7,221 nt of DNA, from NCBI GenBank assembly GCA_964570105.1, contig CAZMWM010000096.1, positions 1-7,221 of the forward strand. The letters run 5' to 3'. This document shows, in pieces, positions 1 to 5,753 of the stretch. Below the pieces are notes generated by a model. It was not told the origin of the DNA, did not search any database, and worked only from the letters and a program-made list of their open reading frames with translations. This DNA comes from SIG673 sp964570105. Its GTDB lineage: Bacteria > Bacillota > Clostridia > Oscillospirales > CAG-272. Both the position numbers and the translations under genes were made by a program. Every line of letters starts with the position of its first letter. Position 1 is the first letter of the stretch.

Positions 1-1304
1 TATCTCATATCTATTTCGGTGATAAATCTTGAGCATATATTTACCGTGAGCACGAACAGCGCGATATTTAGGAGCAGGTGTATCATCCAATATTCGGGGA
101 AGCCGTTCAGCGTTGCTATGAACACCACTCCCGAGACCGCGATGACGCAGAAGGCGACGAACAGGACCTTCAGGCGCAGTGAGAGCGAACGCTTGGTGGC
201 GTCGTTCTTTTTCAATGTGCGCTTAAATTCCTCGGATACGTCAAGTCCGATATATCTGTCCGACACTTGGCGGAATATGGGGATAAGCTCAAAGGCGTAC
301 AGGACGAGAGCCGCCGCTTCGAGCGTCGACAGCAATATGCTGACGGCGTATTCTCCCGGAAAGAGCGTTATCAGCCTATCGAACAAAAGGAAATAGCGCT
401 TTTTTGCGAAGATATACGAATATATCCACGATGCGAGGGAAGTGGCGAGATATGCGCCCCCGGCTATATAAACTCTTCTGTCAACTTTGCAATACGCGGA
501 CAGGAGCCATACCGCTATGAGCGACAGCACCGCAAAGCCGGTGTCGGGAATGTAGTTCTTGCCGTCACCGATAAAGTCGATAAGAAAAGCTCCGCCGAGA
601 ATAAACATCTTGAATGCGTACACGAGCCTGCGGCGGATGAACATACCGGGATCGGTGCGCGCTTTATCGGAATAAGCTTTGTTCAGCCTATGGACGAACT
701 CGGTATCTCTGTATGCATCCAAGATGTATTTTTTCAGCGCCGCAAGGAAGAACGCCGCGACCGCCAACGTCAGTACCACGTTGAATATATCGAGTGCGCC
801 CGAGTATGCGCTCCAATCGACCGCCGTGCTCTCGCCGACCACTATTCCTTCGCTCTCTTGGCTCGACGAGAGCGCTCCAAGCTCCGGAAGCACCGATAAA
901 AATCCGCGTGCGGCGAAAAACACCGTGCCGATGATCCTAAATTCGCCCGTCTCCCCGAGCTTTCCGTCATACCGTATGCCGAGATACGCCATTCCGTCCG
1001 CGATGCACGGCAGAGCCATAAACATAACTCCGAATTCGATCACCGCGAATACCATGGTGAGACAGAGCGTCATAATATCGTCAAATATGCCGGATATGAT
1101 AAAGCAAGCGCTGTGTGCGACGGATATCACCGTTGCCCATTTAAGATAGGAAAGTGCGTCATTAAGCTCGGCTGAGATCATGGAGAGCCTGTTTATCCCG
1201 ATAAATATCAGGAGGAAGCCGATGGCGTCCGGCAGAATATCCAAAAGTCCTATCACGGGGTTGAGCGTGAACAGGAAGCCTATAAAGACCAATAGAAGTC
1301 CCAT
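1..1304 (-). CDS. Multi-pass membrane protein of unknown function, 3' end outside the window
   Basis: My own translation of the minus strand from the ATG at 1304 stays open for 434 codons to the window edge, so the C-terminus is missing. The protein is very hydrophobic, with roughly 11 to 12 possible membrane segments: residues 2-20, 25-45, 55-75, 78-100, 120-145, 170-192, 230-270 (probably two), 278-298, 318-343, 377-397 and 405-427. A motif LDILPDAIGF lies at residues 21-30, and a similar NYIPDTGF lies at 250-257, which suggests an internal duplication. The N-terminus resembles that of the neighbouring membrane protein encoded upstream. TGA stands in frame two codons before this ATG, so 1304 is the first usable ATG, although no good Shine-Dalgarno site lies close to it. 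Translation may depend on coupling to the upstream mini-ORF. No catalytic motif is visible. It could be a transporter-like or regulatory membrane protein, but function is unknown. Confidence 0.8.
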   Translation of the reverse strand, partial: MGLLLVFIGFLFTLNPVIGLLDILPDAIGFLLIFIGINRLSMISAELNDALSYLKWATVISVAHSACFIISGIFDDIMTLCLTMVFAVIEFGVMFMALPCIADGMAYLGIRYDGKLGETGEFRIIGTVFFAARGFLSVLPELGALSSSQESEGIVVGESTAVDWSAYSGALDIFNVVLTLAVAAFFLAALKKYILDAYRDTEFVHRLNKAYSDKARTDPGMFIRRRLVYAFKMFILGGAFLIDFIGDGKNYIPDTGFAVLSLIAVWLLSAYCKVDRRVYIAGGAYLATSLASWIYSYIFAKKRYFLLFDRLITLFPGEYAVSILLSTLEAAALVLYAFELIPIFRQVSDRYIGLDVSEEFKRTLKKNDATKRSLSLRLKVLFVAFCVIAVSGVVFIATLNGFPEYWMIHLLLNIALFVLTVNICSRFITEIDMR

Positions 1305-1307
1305 ACG

Positions 1308-1346
1308 TCAAAAGCTCGGCGCTTCCGTCGGATCGGATGCGCTCAT
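1308..1346 (-). CDS. 12-codon mini-ORF overlapping the upstream stop (possible coupling leader)
   Basis: The reading frame is MSASDPTEAPSF followed by TGA. Its ATG overlaps the TGA of the 240-residue membrane protein gene as ATGA, the classic arrangement for translational coupling. A GGAGGT site lies 11 nt upstream. The TGA is followed by CGT and then the ATG of the next gene, in the same frame, so a terminating ribosome would sit almost on the next start codon. Three readings are possible: a reinitiation leader, the N-terminus of the downstream gene broken by a nonsense change or sequencing error, or chance, because GGAGGT also encodes the two glycines of the upstream protein's NGGKK tail. 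Alignment with the upstream membrane protein places the natural start at 1304, which favours a leader or chance. Other genes here end in TGA, so recoding is unlikely. Confidence 0.35.
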   Translation of the reverse strand: MSASDPTEAPSF

Positions 1347-2065
1347 TTTGCTTTCTTACCTCCGTTTCTTTTATCGTTGCCTTTGGTATTTTTGTTTTTG
1401 TTCTTGGCGATCTCGGCGCGGATGGAGCGAAGTTCGGCTTCCTCGGCTTCGCGCCGAGCTTGCCTTTTGCTTTTATGCTCGTTCTCCTCTTCATCCGCGG
1501 AAGCGATGCCGACGTAGCATTTGAAGAGCATCCAGAGATTGAGTGCTCTCCAGATAAGCCCGATGATGAAGGGATATATGAAGATGACCTCGAAATTCGT
1601 GAACAGCCCCGGCGCGAGACGCCGAAGCACGCTGACGGTGACCTCAAACAGCAGATATACGATCATTATAGCCATATTCCGCGTGGCTTGCTTTTCGAGC
1701 GTCGGATATTCCGCTTTCTCGCCGATCCTTTTGACGCCAATGTAAAGGAAGAACATAGCAAGCATCTCTATCAGCTCGTCAGCCCACTGTATCACCTCAT
1801 AAAGGACGTCGGAGCCGGTGAATGCTCCGTCACCCGCACCGCTCAGGTATATTTGGATCGCGAGCAGAGCGGCACCTATCGGAACAGCCGCGTACAGCAC
1901 GTACTTGAACGGTACGAGCTTTTCTTCAAATCTGGACAGTCTGAGTGCCGCGAAAAGCATAAGTGCGTACCCTAAAACGGGCAGTACGGATATCTCGCCG
2001 AAGGGAAATGACAGCATAAAGAGATACCCGAGAAACAACCATGAAAAACGCATATCGAACTCCAT
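1343..2065 (-). CDS. Membrane protein of unknown function with a highly charged C-terminal tail
   Basis: This is a 240-residue protein with about six hydrophobic segments: two in residues 8-42, then about 55-75, 90-110, 128-145 and 157-190. A cytoplasmic-looking tail from about residue 190 is crowded with Lys, Arg and Glu (HKSKRQARREAEEAELR) and ends in a Lys/Asn/Gly-rich stretch; it may form a short charged helix or bind nucleic acid or lipid. The N-terminal pattern GYLFMLSFPFGEISVLP resembles the N-terminus of the next gene, so the two are probably paralogues. Two starts compete: ATG 2065 has GGGAG 7 nt upstream, and ATG 2053 has GGAG 6 nt upstream. Alignment with the neighbour favours 2053 (MRFSWLFLGY). 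The gene follows secA after 75 bp with no clear promoter or terminator, so it may be cotranscribed. I do not recognise the family, and the function is unknown. Confidence 0.8.
   Translation of the reverse strand: MEFDMRFSWLFLGYLFMLSFPFGEISVLPVLGYALMLFAALRLSRFEEKLVPFKYVLYAAVPIGAALLAIQIYLSGAGDGAFTGSDVLYEVIQWADELIEMLAMFFLYIGVKRIGEKAEYPTLEKQATRNMAIMIVYLLFEVTVSVLRRLAPGLFTNFEVIFIYPFIIGLIWRALNLWMLFKCYVGIASADEEENEHKSKRQARREAEEAELRSIRAEIAKNKNKNTKGNDKRNGGKKAK
1358..1363 (-). promoter_or_regulatory. Strong ribosome binding site GGAGGT before the ATGA junction
   Basis: GGAGGT on the minus strand matches the anti-Shine-Dalgarno core perfectly. It lies 11 nt before the ATG at 1346 but 53 nt before the ATG at 1304. 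It therefore points to initiation at the mini-ORF rather than directly at the membrane protein. It lies inside the last codons of the upstream gene and could be fortuitous. Confidence 0.45.
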
Positions 2066-2140
2066 TCCGCCGCTCCCGGGCGTAAAAGGTCGGTGCCGCT
2101 CCGAGGTGCGGACGTATCCGAGCCTTGTGGGCTGTGAGGA

Positions 2141-4921
2141 TCAACCGTTATTCGCTTCGTCGGACGTGCCGGCTCCGCAACATTTCTTGTACTTTTTACC
2201 GCTTCCGCAGGGGCAGGGATCGTTCCTTCCCACCTTCTGTCCGGCGCGTACCGTAACAGGTCTGCTCTGCGCCGGCTTTCCGTCGGAAAAGCCCTCTCCC
2301 GTGATCTTTACGACCTCCTTGCGCTCGACCTTCTGAGCCGGGACGACGGTAAGCACCTTGCGTACCGTATCCTCTCTTATGGAGGATATCATATCGTCGA
2401 ACATATCCGCCGCCGCGATCTTGTATTCGCTCAACGGGTTGCGCTGGGCGTACGCCTGAAGTCCTATGTTGCCCTTAAGGTCATCCATAGCGTCGAGGTG
2501 CTCCATCCACTTGGTATCCACGTTGCGGAGCAGTATAACTCTTTCCACCTCGCGCATATCGTCTCCGAACATAGCTTCTCTTTCCGCGTAACGCTCAAGA
2601 GCTTTCTTTTCAAGCTGCTCCGTTATGTCGGACGGCTCAAGCTTTTCAAGCTCCTCTTCGGTATAACGCAGGCTGTTCTCGTCGCATATGACGCCGAAGA
2701 AGCGGTTACGCAGTCCGTCAAGTTCCCACTCATCTCTGTCCTCCGACGCGGTCGCTTGGCTCACGGCTTCGCCGATCACGGAGGATATCATCTTCAGTAT
2801 CTTGTCGCGAAGATCCATTCCGTCAAGCACCTCTCCGCGCTGGGAATAGATTATCTTTCTCTGCTCGTTCATTACGTCGTCGTAATTCAGGACGTTCCTT
2901 CTGCGCTGGAAGTTCTGTCCCTCTATCTGCTTTTGCGCACGCTCGATGGTCTTGGACAGCATTCCTGCCTGTATCGGCTCATCCTCAAGCCCGAGCTTGC
3001 TCACTATCCCCATAACACGCTCCGAGCCGAACAGTCTCAGCAGATCGTCTTGAAGCGAGAGGAAGAAACGGCTCATTCCGGGATCGCCCTGACGTCCGGA
3101 GCGTCCGCGGAGCTGGTTATCTATGCGTCGGCTCTCGTGACGCTCGGTACCGATTATGAACAGTCCGCCGGCGTCACGCACCTTCTGCGCCTCCGGCTCG
3201 ATCTGCGCCTTGTATTTTTCGTACAGCCCTCTGTATACGGCGCGTGCGGAAAGTATCTCTTCGTCCTGTGTTGCCGCCGAGCCGACCGCCGAGCCGATCA
3301 TCTCCTCGTCGTATATAAGCTCGCCCGAGGTCTCGTCGCGCATGGTGCGCATCTCCTGCTTAGCCATATGCTCGGCGTTTCCACCGAGCATTATATCCGT
3401 TCCGCGTCCTGCCATATTTGTGGCTATGGTGACCGCTCCGACCTCACCTGCCTTTGCCACTATCTCCGCTTCGCGCTCGTGCTGTTTTGCGTTGAGCACG
3501 GTGTGCTTTATGCCCCTTTTCTTAAGAGCATCGGAGATCTGCTCGGATTTCTCGACGGATACCGTACCGACCAGCACCGGTTGCCCCTTTTCGTGGCATT
3601 CCTCTATCTGACGGATGATGGCTCTGTACTTGGCTTCGACCGTGCTGTACACCTGATCGTTATAATCGATGCGTATCATCGGCTTGTTCGTCGGTATCTC
3701 GACGACGTCCAGTGCGTATATCTCGCGGAACTCCACGTCCTCCGTGAGTGCCGTACCGGTCATACCGGAAAGCTTTCCGTAAAGGCGGAAATAGTTCTGG
3801 AAGGTGATGGTCGCAAGAGTTTTGGACTCCTTCTGTATCTTTACGTTCTCCTTAGCCTCGATAGCCTGATGCAGACCGTCGTTATAGCGGCGTCCCGGCA
3901 TTATACGTCCGGTGAAGGAGTCGACTATCAGCACCTTGCCGTCCTTTATGATATAGTCGCGGTCGCGAAGCATTATGCCGCGCGCCTTGAGTGCCTGATT
4001 TATGTGGTGCGCGAGCACGGAATTTTCGGGGTCCGAGAGATTATCCACGGCGAAAAACCGCTCCGCCTTCTCGATACCCGAGGATGTCAGCGTGACCGTG
4101 CGAGCCTTTTCGTCGACCACGTAGTCGTAGTTCGCCTCGGTCTGCTCGTCTATTATCTTGGTATCGACTTCCTTGATCTTCTGTTCCTTGAGCGTACGCA
4201 CGAAGCTGTTGGCTCTTGAGTACATATCCGTGGACTCGGCGCCGGCGCCAGAGATTATCAGCGGCGTTCTCGCCTCGTCTATGAGTATGGAGTCCACCTC
4301 GTCGACTATGGCGAAGCTGTGACCTCTCTGTACCATCCTATCCTTGAAGATGACCATATTATCGCGGAGGTAATCGAAGCCGAACTCGTTGTTCGTGCCG
4401 TACGTTATGTCCGCGCGGTACGCCGCCTGCTTTTCTTCCTTGGTCTGACCGTGGCGTATCAGCCCCGTGGTAAGTCCCATAAAGCCGTACACTCTGCCCA
4501 TCTCTTCGCTTCCGACCTTGGCGAGGTATTCGTTCACGGTGATTATGTGGACGCCTTTGCCGCTCAGCGCGTTGAGGTATGCCGGTAGCACCGCAACGAG
4601 CGTCTTGCCTTCTCCGGTCTTCATCTCGGCGATCCTTCCCTGATGGAGCACTATTCCGCCTATCAGCTGGACGCGGAAGGGGCGCTTTCCCAAAACTCTG
4701 TCCGCCGCCTCGCGTATCGCCGCGAAGGCGTCGGGAAGTATATCGTCGAGCGTCTCGCCGTTTGCAAGTCTGTTTTTGAGCGTCTCCGTGACTGATGAGA
4801 GCGTGGCATCGTCCATTGATGCGTATTTATCGGACAAGCTCTCGATCTTGTCAACGGTGCGGCGTAGCTTTTTTATCTGTCTCTGACTGTATGTTCCGAA
4901 TATTTTAGTAAATAACCCCAT
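2141..4921 (-). CDS. secA: Preprotein translocase ATPase SecA
   Basis: SecA is the motor that uses ATP to push unfolded preproteins through the SecYEG channel at the cytoplasmic membrane. From ATG 4921 it has 926 residues. Visible parts, in order, are: Walker A MKTGEGKT (100-107); FGFDYLRDNM (180-189); Walker B DEVDSILIDEARTPLIISG (from 207); the SGMTGTA motif (about 395); AGRGTDIMLGG (about 504-514); the helicase-type block GTERHESRRIDNQLRGRSGR (from about 591); the scaffold region with NYDDVMNEQRK; and a C-terminal zinc motif NDPCPCGSGKKYKKCCG (900-916), which in known SecA proteins binds SecB or ribosomes. About 70 residues separate the GG at about 513 from GGLFIIGTERHE, more than in E. 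coli and much more than in B. subtilis. The start was set at 4921 because MGLFTKIFG is the usual Firmicutes N-terminus and GGGAAAGG lies 10 nt upstream. A TTG at 4930 would add MKI but has the ribosome site almost on top of it. The gene appears intact. Confidence 0.98.
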   Translation of the reverse strand: MGLFTKIFGTYSQRQIKKLRRTVDKIESLSDKYASMDDATLSSVTETLKNRLANGETLDDILPDAFAAIREAADRVLGKRPFRVQLIGGIVLHQGRIAEMKTGEGKTLVAVLPAYLNALSGKGVHIITVNEYLAKVGSEEMGRVYGFMGLTTGLIRHGQTKEEKQAAYRADITYGTNNEFGFDYLRDNMVIFKDRMVQRGHSFAIVDEVDSILIDEARTPLIISGAGAESTDMYSRANSFVRTLKEQKIKEVDTKIIDEQTEANYDYVVDEKARTVTLTSSGIEKAERFFAVDNLSDPENSVLAHHINQALKARGIMLRDRDYIIKDGKVLIVDSFTGRIMPGRRYNDGLHQAIEAKENVKIQKESKTLATITFQNYFRLYGKLSGMTGTALTEDVEFREIYALDVVEIPTNKPMIRIDYNDQVYSTVEAKYRAIIRQIEECHEKGQPVLVGTVSVEKSEQISDALKKRGIKHTVLNAKQHEREAEIVAKAGEVGAVTIATNMAGRGTDIMLGGNAEHMAKQEMRTMRDETSGELIYDEEMIGSAVGSAATQDEEILSARAVYRGLYEKYKAQIEPEAQKVRDAGGLFIIGTERHESRRIDNQLRGRSGRQGDPGMSRFFLSLQDDLLRLFGSERVMGIVSKLGLEDEPIQAGMLSKTIERAQKQIEGQNFQRRRNVLNYDDVMNEQRKIIYSQRGEVLDGMDLRDKILKMISSVIGEAVSQATASEDRDEWELDGLRNRFFGVICDENSLRYTEEELEKLEPSDITEQLEKKALERYAEREAMFGDDMREVERVILLRNVDTKWMEHLDAMDDLKGNIGLQAYAQRNPLSEYKIAAADMFDDMISSIREDTVRKVLTVVPAQKVERKEVVKITGEGFSDGKPAQSRPVTVRAGQKVGRNDPCPCGSGKKYKKCCGAGTSDEANNG

Positions 4922-4931
4922 TATCTTCAAA

Positions 4932-4939
4932 CCTTTCCC
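4932..4939 (-). promoter_or_regulatory. secA ribosome binding site (GGGAAAGG)
   Basis: The AAAGG core lies 10 nt before the ATG at 4921 and only 1 nt before the alternative TTG at 4930. This spacing decides the start in favour of 4921. Confidence 0.7.
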
Positions 4940-4971
4940 GAAAATGACGTATAGGAGTGCGTTACCTTACT

Positions 4972-5000
4972 ATTATAAAGCATATTTGGTACGTACTTAA
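4972..5000 (-). promoter_or_regulatory. Candidate secA promoter
   Basis: On the minus strand a perfect TATAAT (4972-4977) is preceded, after 17 nt, by TTAAGT (4995-5000), which matches the -35 consensus at only three of six positions. Transcription would start near 4965, giving a leader of about 45 nt before secA. The surrounding DNA is AT-rich. The -10 box is convincing; the -35 box is weak. Confidence 0.5.
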
Positions 5001-5028
5001 TAAGAATTTGTAAATATTGTAATATGTG

Positions 5029-5057
5029 TTGAAAACTTTTTATTTTTGTATTATAAT
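5029..5057 (+). promoter_or_regulatory. Strong sigma-A promoter for trmL and its leader
   Basis: TTGAAA (5029-5034), a 17-nt spacer and TATAAT (5052-5057) form a nearly perfect vegetative promoter. A second TATAAT follows at 5058-5063, and positions 5050-5063 form a 14-bp perfect palindrome (ATTATAATTATAAT), so the -10 motif also reads on the other strand. No matching -35 box is seen for that reverse reading. Expected transcription start is about 5064-5070. Confidence 0.75.
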
Positions 5058-5063
5058 TATAAT

Positions 5064-5254
5064 CGAGACGACCGCTTGAGGTATGCCCGACCGTGCGGAC
5101 GGCATCCCGACGGATAAAACGAAGGAGCTTTATATAAGTCTGAAAGATAAATCTTTCAGAGGCGTTTTGTGCCTTGGCGATCTGAACAATCGCATTTCGG
5201 CAAAGCCGAAACCGTCACAAAACTGCTATGATTTAGAAAGGAATGGTCATAAAA
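5064..5254 (+). promoter_or_regulatory. Long structured 5' leader of trmL, possible cis-regulatory RNA
   Basis: The region between the promoter and trmL has no convincing gene but is full of inverted repeats. Hairpin 1 (5083-5105) pairs ATGCC with GGCAT around an inner stem with a GTGC loop. Hairpin 2 (5139-5160) is a perfect 10-bp stem, TCTGAAAGAT/ATCTTTCAGA, around two A bases. A short GGC/GCC pairing spans 5161-5173. Hairpin 3 (5177-5193) pairs GCGAT with ATCGC. Hairpin 4 (5195-5211) is TTTCGGC/GCCGAAA with an AAA loop. A Shine-Dalgarno-like AAGGAG at 5122-5127 has no start codon at a usable distance. No hairpin is followed by a U-run, so no intrinsic terminator is seen; control of translation or RNA stability would be more likely. 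I do not recognise it as a known riboswitch class. Confidence 0.5.
5235..5242 (+). promoter_or_regulatory. trmL ribosome binding site (AGAAAGGA)
   Basis: This purine run abuts the ATG at 5243 with no spacing, so that codon cannot be used well. It lies 12 nt before the ATG at 5255, which therefore becomes the preferred start. That spacing is on the long side, but the run matches the 5' part of AAAGGAGG. Confidence 0.6.
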
Positions 5255-5722
5255 ATGGCAGACCTGAATTTGGTACTCGTGGAGCCTGAGATACCGCAGA
5301 ATACCGGCAACGTGGCAAGGACCTGTGCCGTTACAGGGGCGGCTCTGCATCTGGTGCGTCCGCTCGGCTTTGAGCCTGACGATAAAAAGCTCAAGCGAGC
5401 GGGGCTTGATTATTGGGACAAGCTGGACATCACGTATTACGATTCGCTCGATGACTTTTTGCAAAAAAATTCCGAAGAGAAGCTGTATCTGTTCACTACC
5501 AAGGCGAAAAACGGATATACCGAGGTCACGTATCCAAAACGCGTTTTTTTGGTGTTCGGCAAGGAGACAGCAGGGCTTCCCGAGCCGTTCATACGCCACC
5601 GCTCGGATGACGCCGTTCGCATCCCTATGCGCGATACGCTCCGCTGTTTAAATCTTTCCAACGCAGTGGCGGTCGCCGCTTACGAATATCTGCGTCAAAG
5701 AGGCTTTCCGGGGCTTGGTTGA
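5255..5722 (+). CDS. trmL: tRNA (cytidine/uridine-34 2'-O)-methyltransferase, SPOUT family
   Basis: The 155-residue protein has the normal length and all three SPOUT knot motifs: EPEIPQNTGNVARTC (10-24, motif 1), FLVFGKETAGLP (98-109, motif 2) and IPMRDTLRCLNLSNAVAVAA (123-142, motif 3). It also has the family signature RAGLDYWD (48-55). In characterised TrmL the enzyme is a dimer that uses S-adenosylmethionine, bound in the C-terminal knot, to methylate the ribose of the wobble nucleotide in tRNA-Leu isoacceptors, helping accurate decoding. The same activity here is inferred from the family. ATG 5255 was chosen over ATG 5243 because of ribosome-site spacing and because MADLNLVLVEPEIPQN is the usual N-terminus. 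The gene has its own strong promoter, sits divergent from secA behind a long structured leader, and ends 31 bp from the stop of a convergent methyltransferase gene. It appears intact. Confidence 0.93.
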   Translation: MADLNLVLVEPEIPQNTGNVARTCAVTGAALHLVRPLGFEPDDKKLKRAGLDYWDKLDITYYDSLDDFLQKNSEEKLYLFTTKAKNGYTEVTYPKRVFLVFGKETAGLPEPFIRHRSDDAVRIPMRDTLRCLNLSNAVAVAAYEYLRQRGFPGLG

Positions 5723-5753
5723 GTCTTGAAGCCGAGGTGTCCGCGGGCGCGGC

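Noticed and set aside
1308..1310. TGA read as a sense codon (selenocysteine or recoding)
   Set aside because: TGA is the normal stop for every complete gene here, and no selenocysteine insertion hairpin or related protein family is apparent.
1337..1975. Plus-strand open frame of 212 codons, and the overlapping minus-strand frame 1162-1647
   Set aside because: Both overlap the coherent membrane protein genes in other frames and have low-complexity, Arg/Ser-rich translations with no ribosome site or membrane pattern.
2086..2111. Terminator after secA (CCGC/GCGG stem, then a TTTT further on)
   Set aside because: The stem is short with an A-A mismatch and the T-run is only four bases and displaced. 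It may be a weak attenuator, but I cannot support a terminator call.
2498..4219. Plus-strand open frame of 573 codons antisense to secA
   Set aside because: It lies wholly within the intact, well-conserved secA gene and has no recognisable domains; it is a codon-bias shadow.
5050..5078. Minus-strand promoter using the TATAAT within the 5050-5063 palindrome
   Set aside because: Sequences 17 nt upstream (CAAGCG or ATACCT) do not resemble a -35 box; the site at 4972-5000 is a better secA promoter.
5192..5216. GGCAAAGCC in the leader as part of a cyclic-di-GMP riboswitch
   Set aside because: The GCAAAGCC core resembles that class, but here it forms a simple self-complementary hairpin, and the other conserved riboswitch segments are missing.
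5083..5289. 68-codon plus-strand frame in the trmL leader
   Set aside because: Its start has only a GAGG almost touching the ATG, it runs out of frame into trmL, and it lies over hairpins. A translated leader is not excluded, but I see no support.
5741..5752. GC-rich hairpin CCGCG/CGCGG between the convergent stop codons as a bidirectional terminator
   Set aside because: The stem is only 5 bp with a 2-base loop, and neither strand has a T-run after it.
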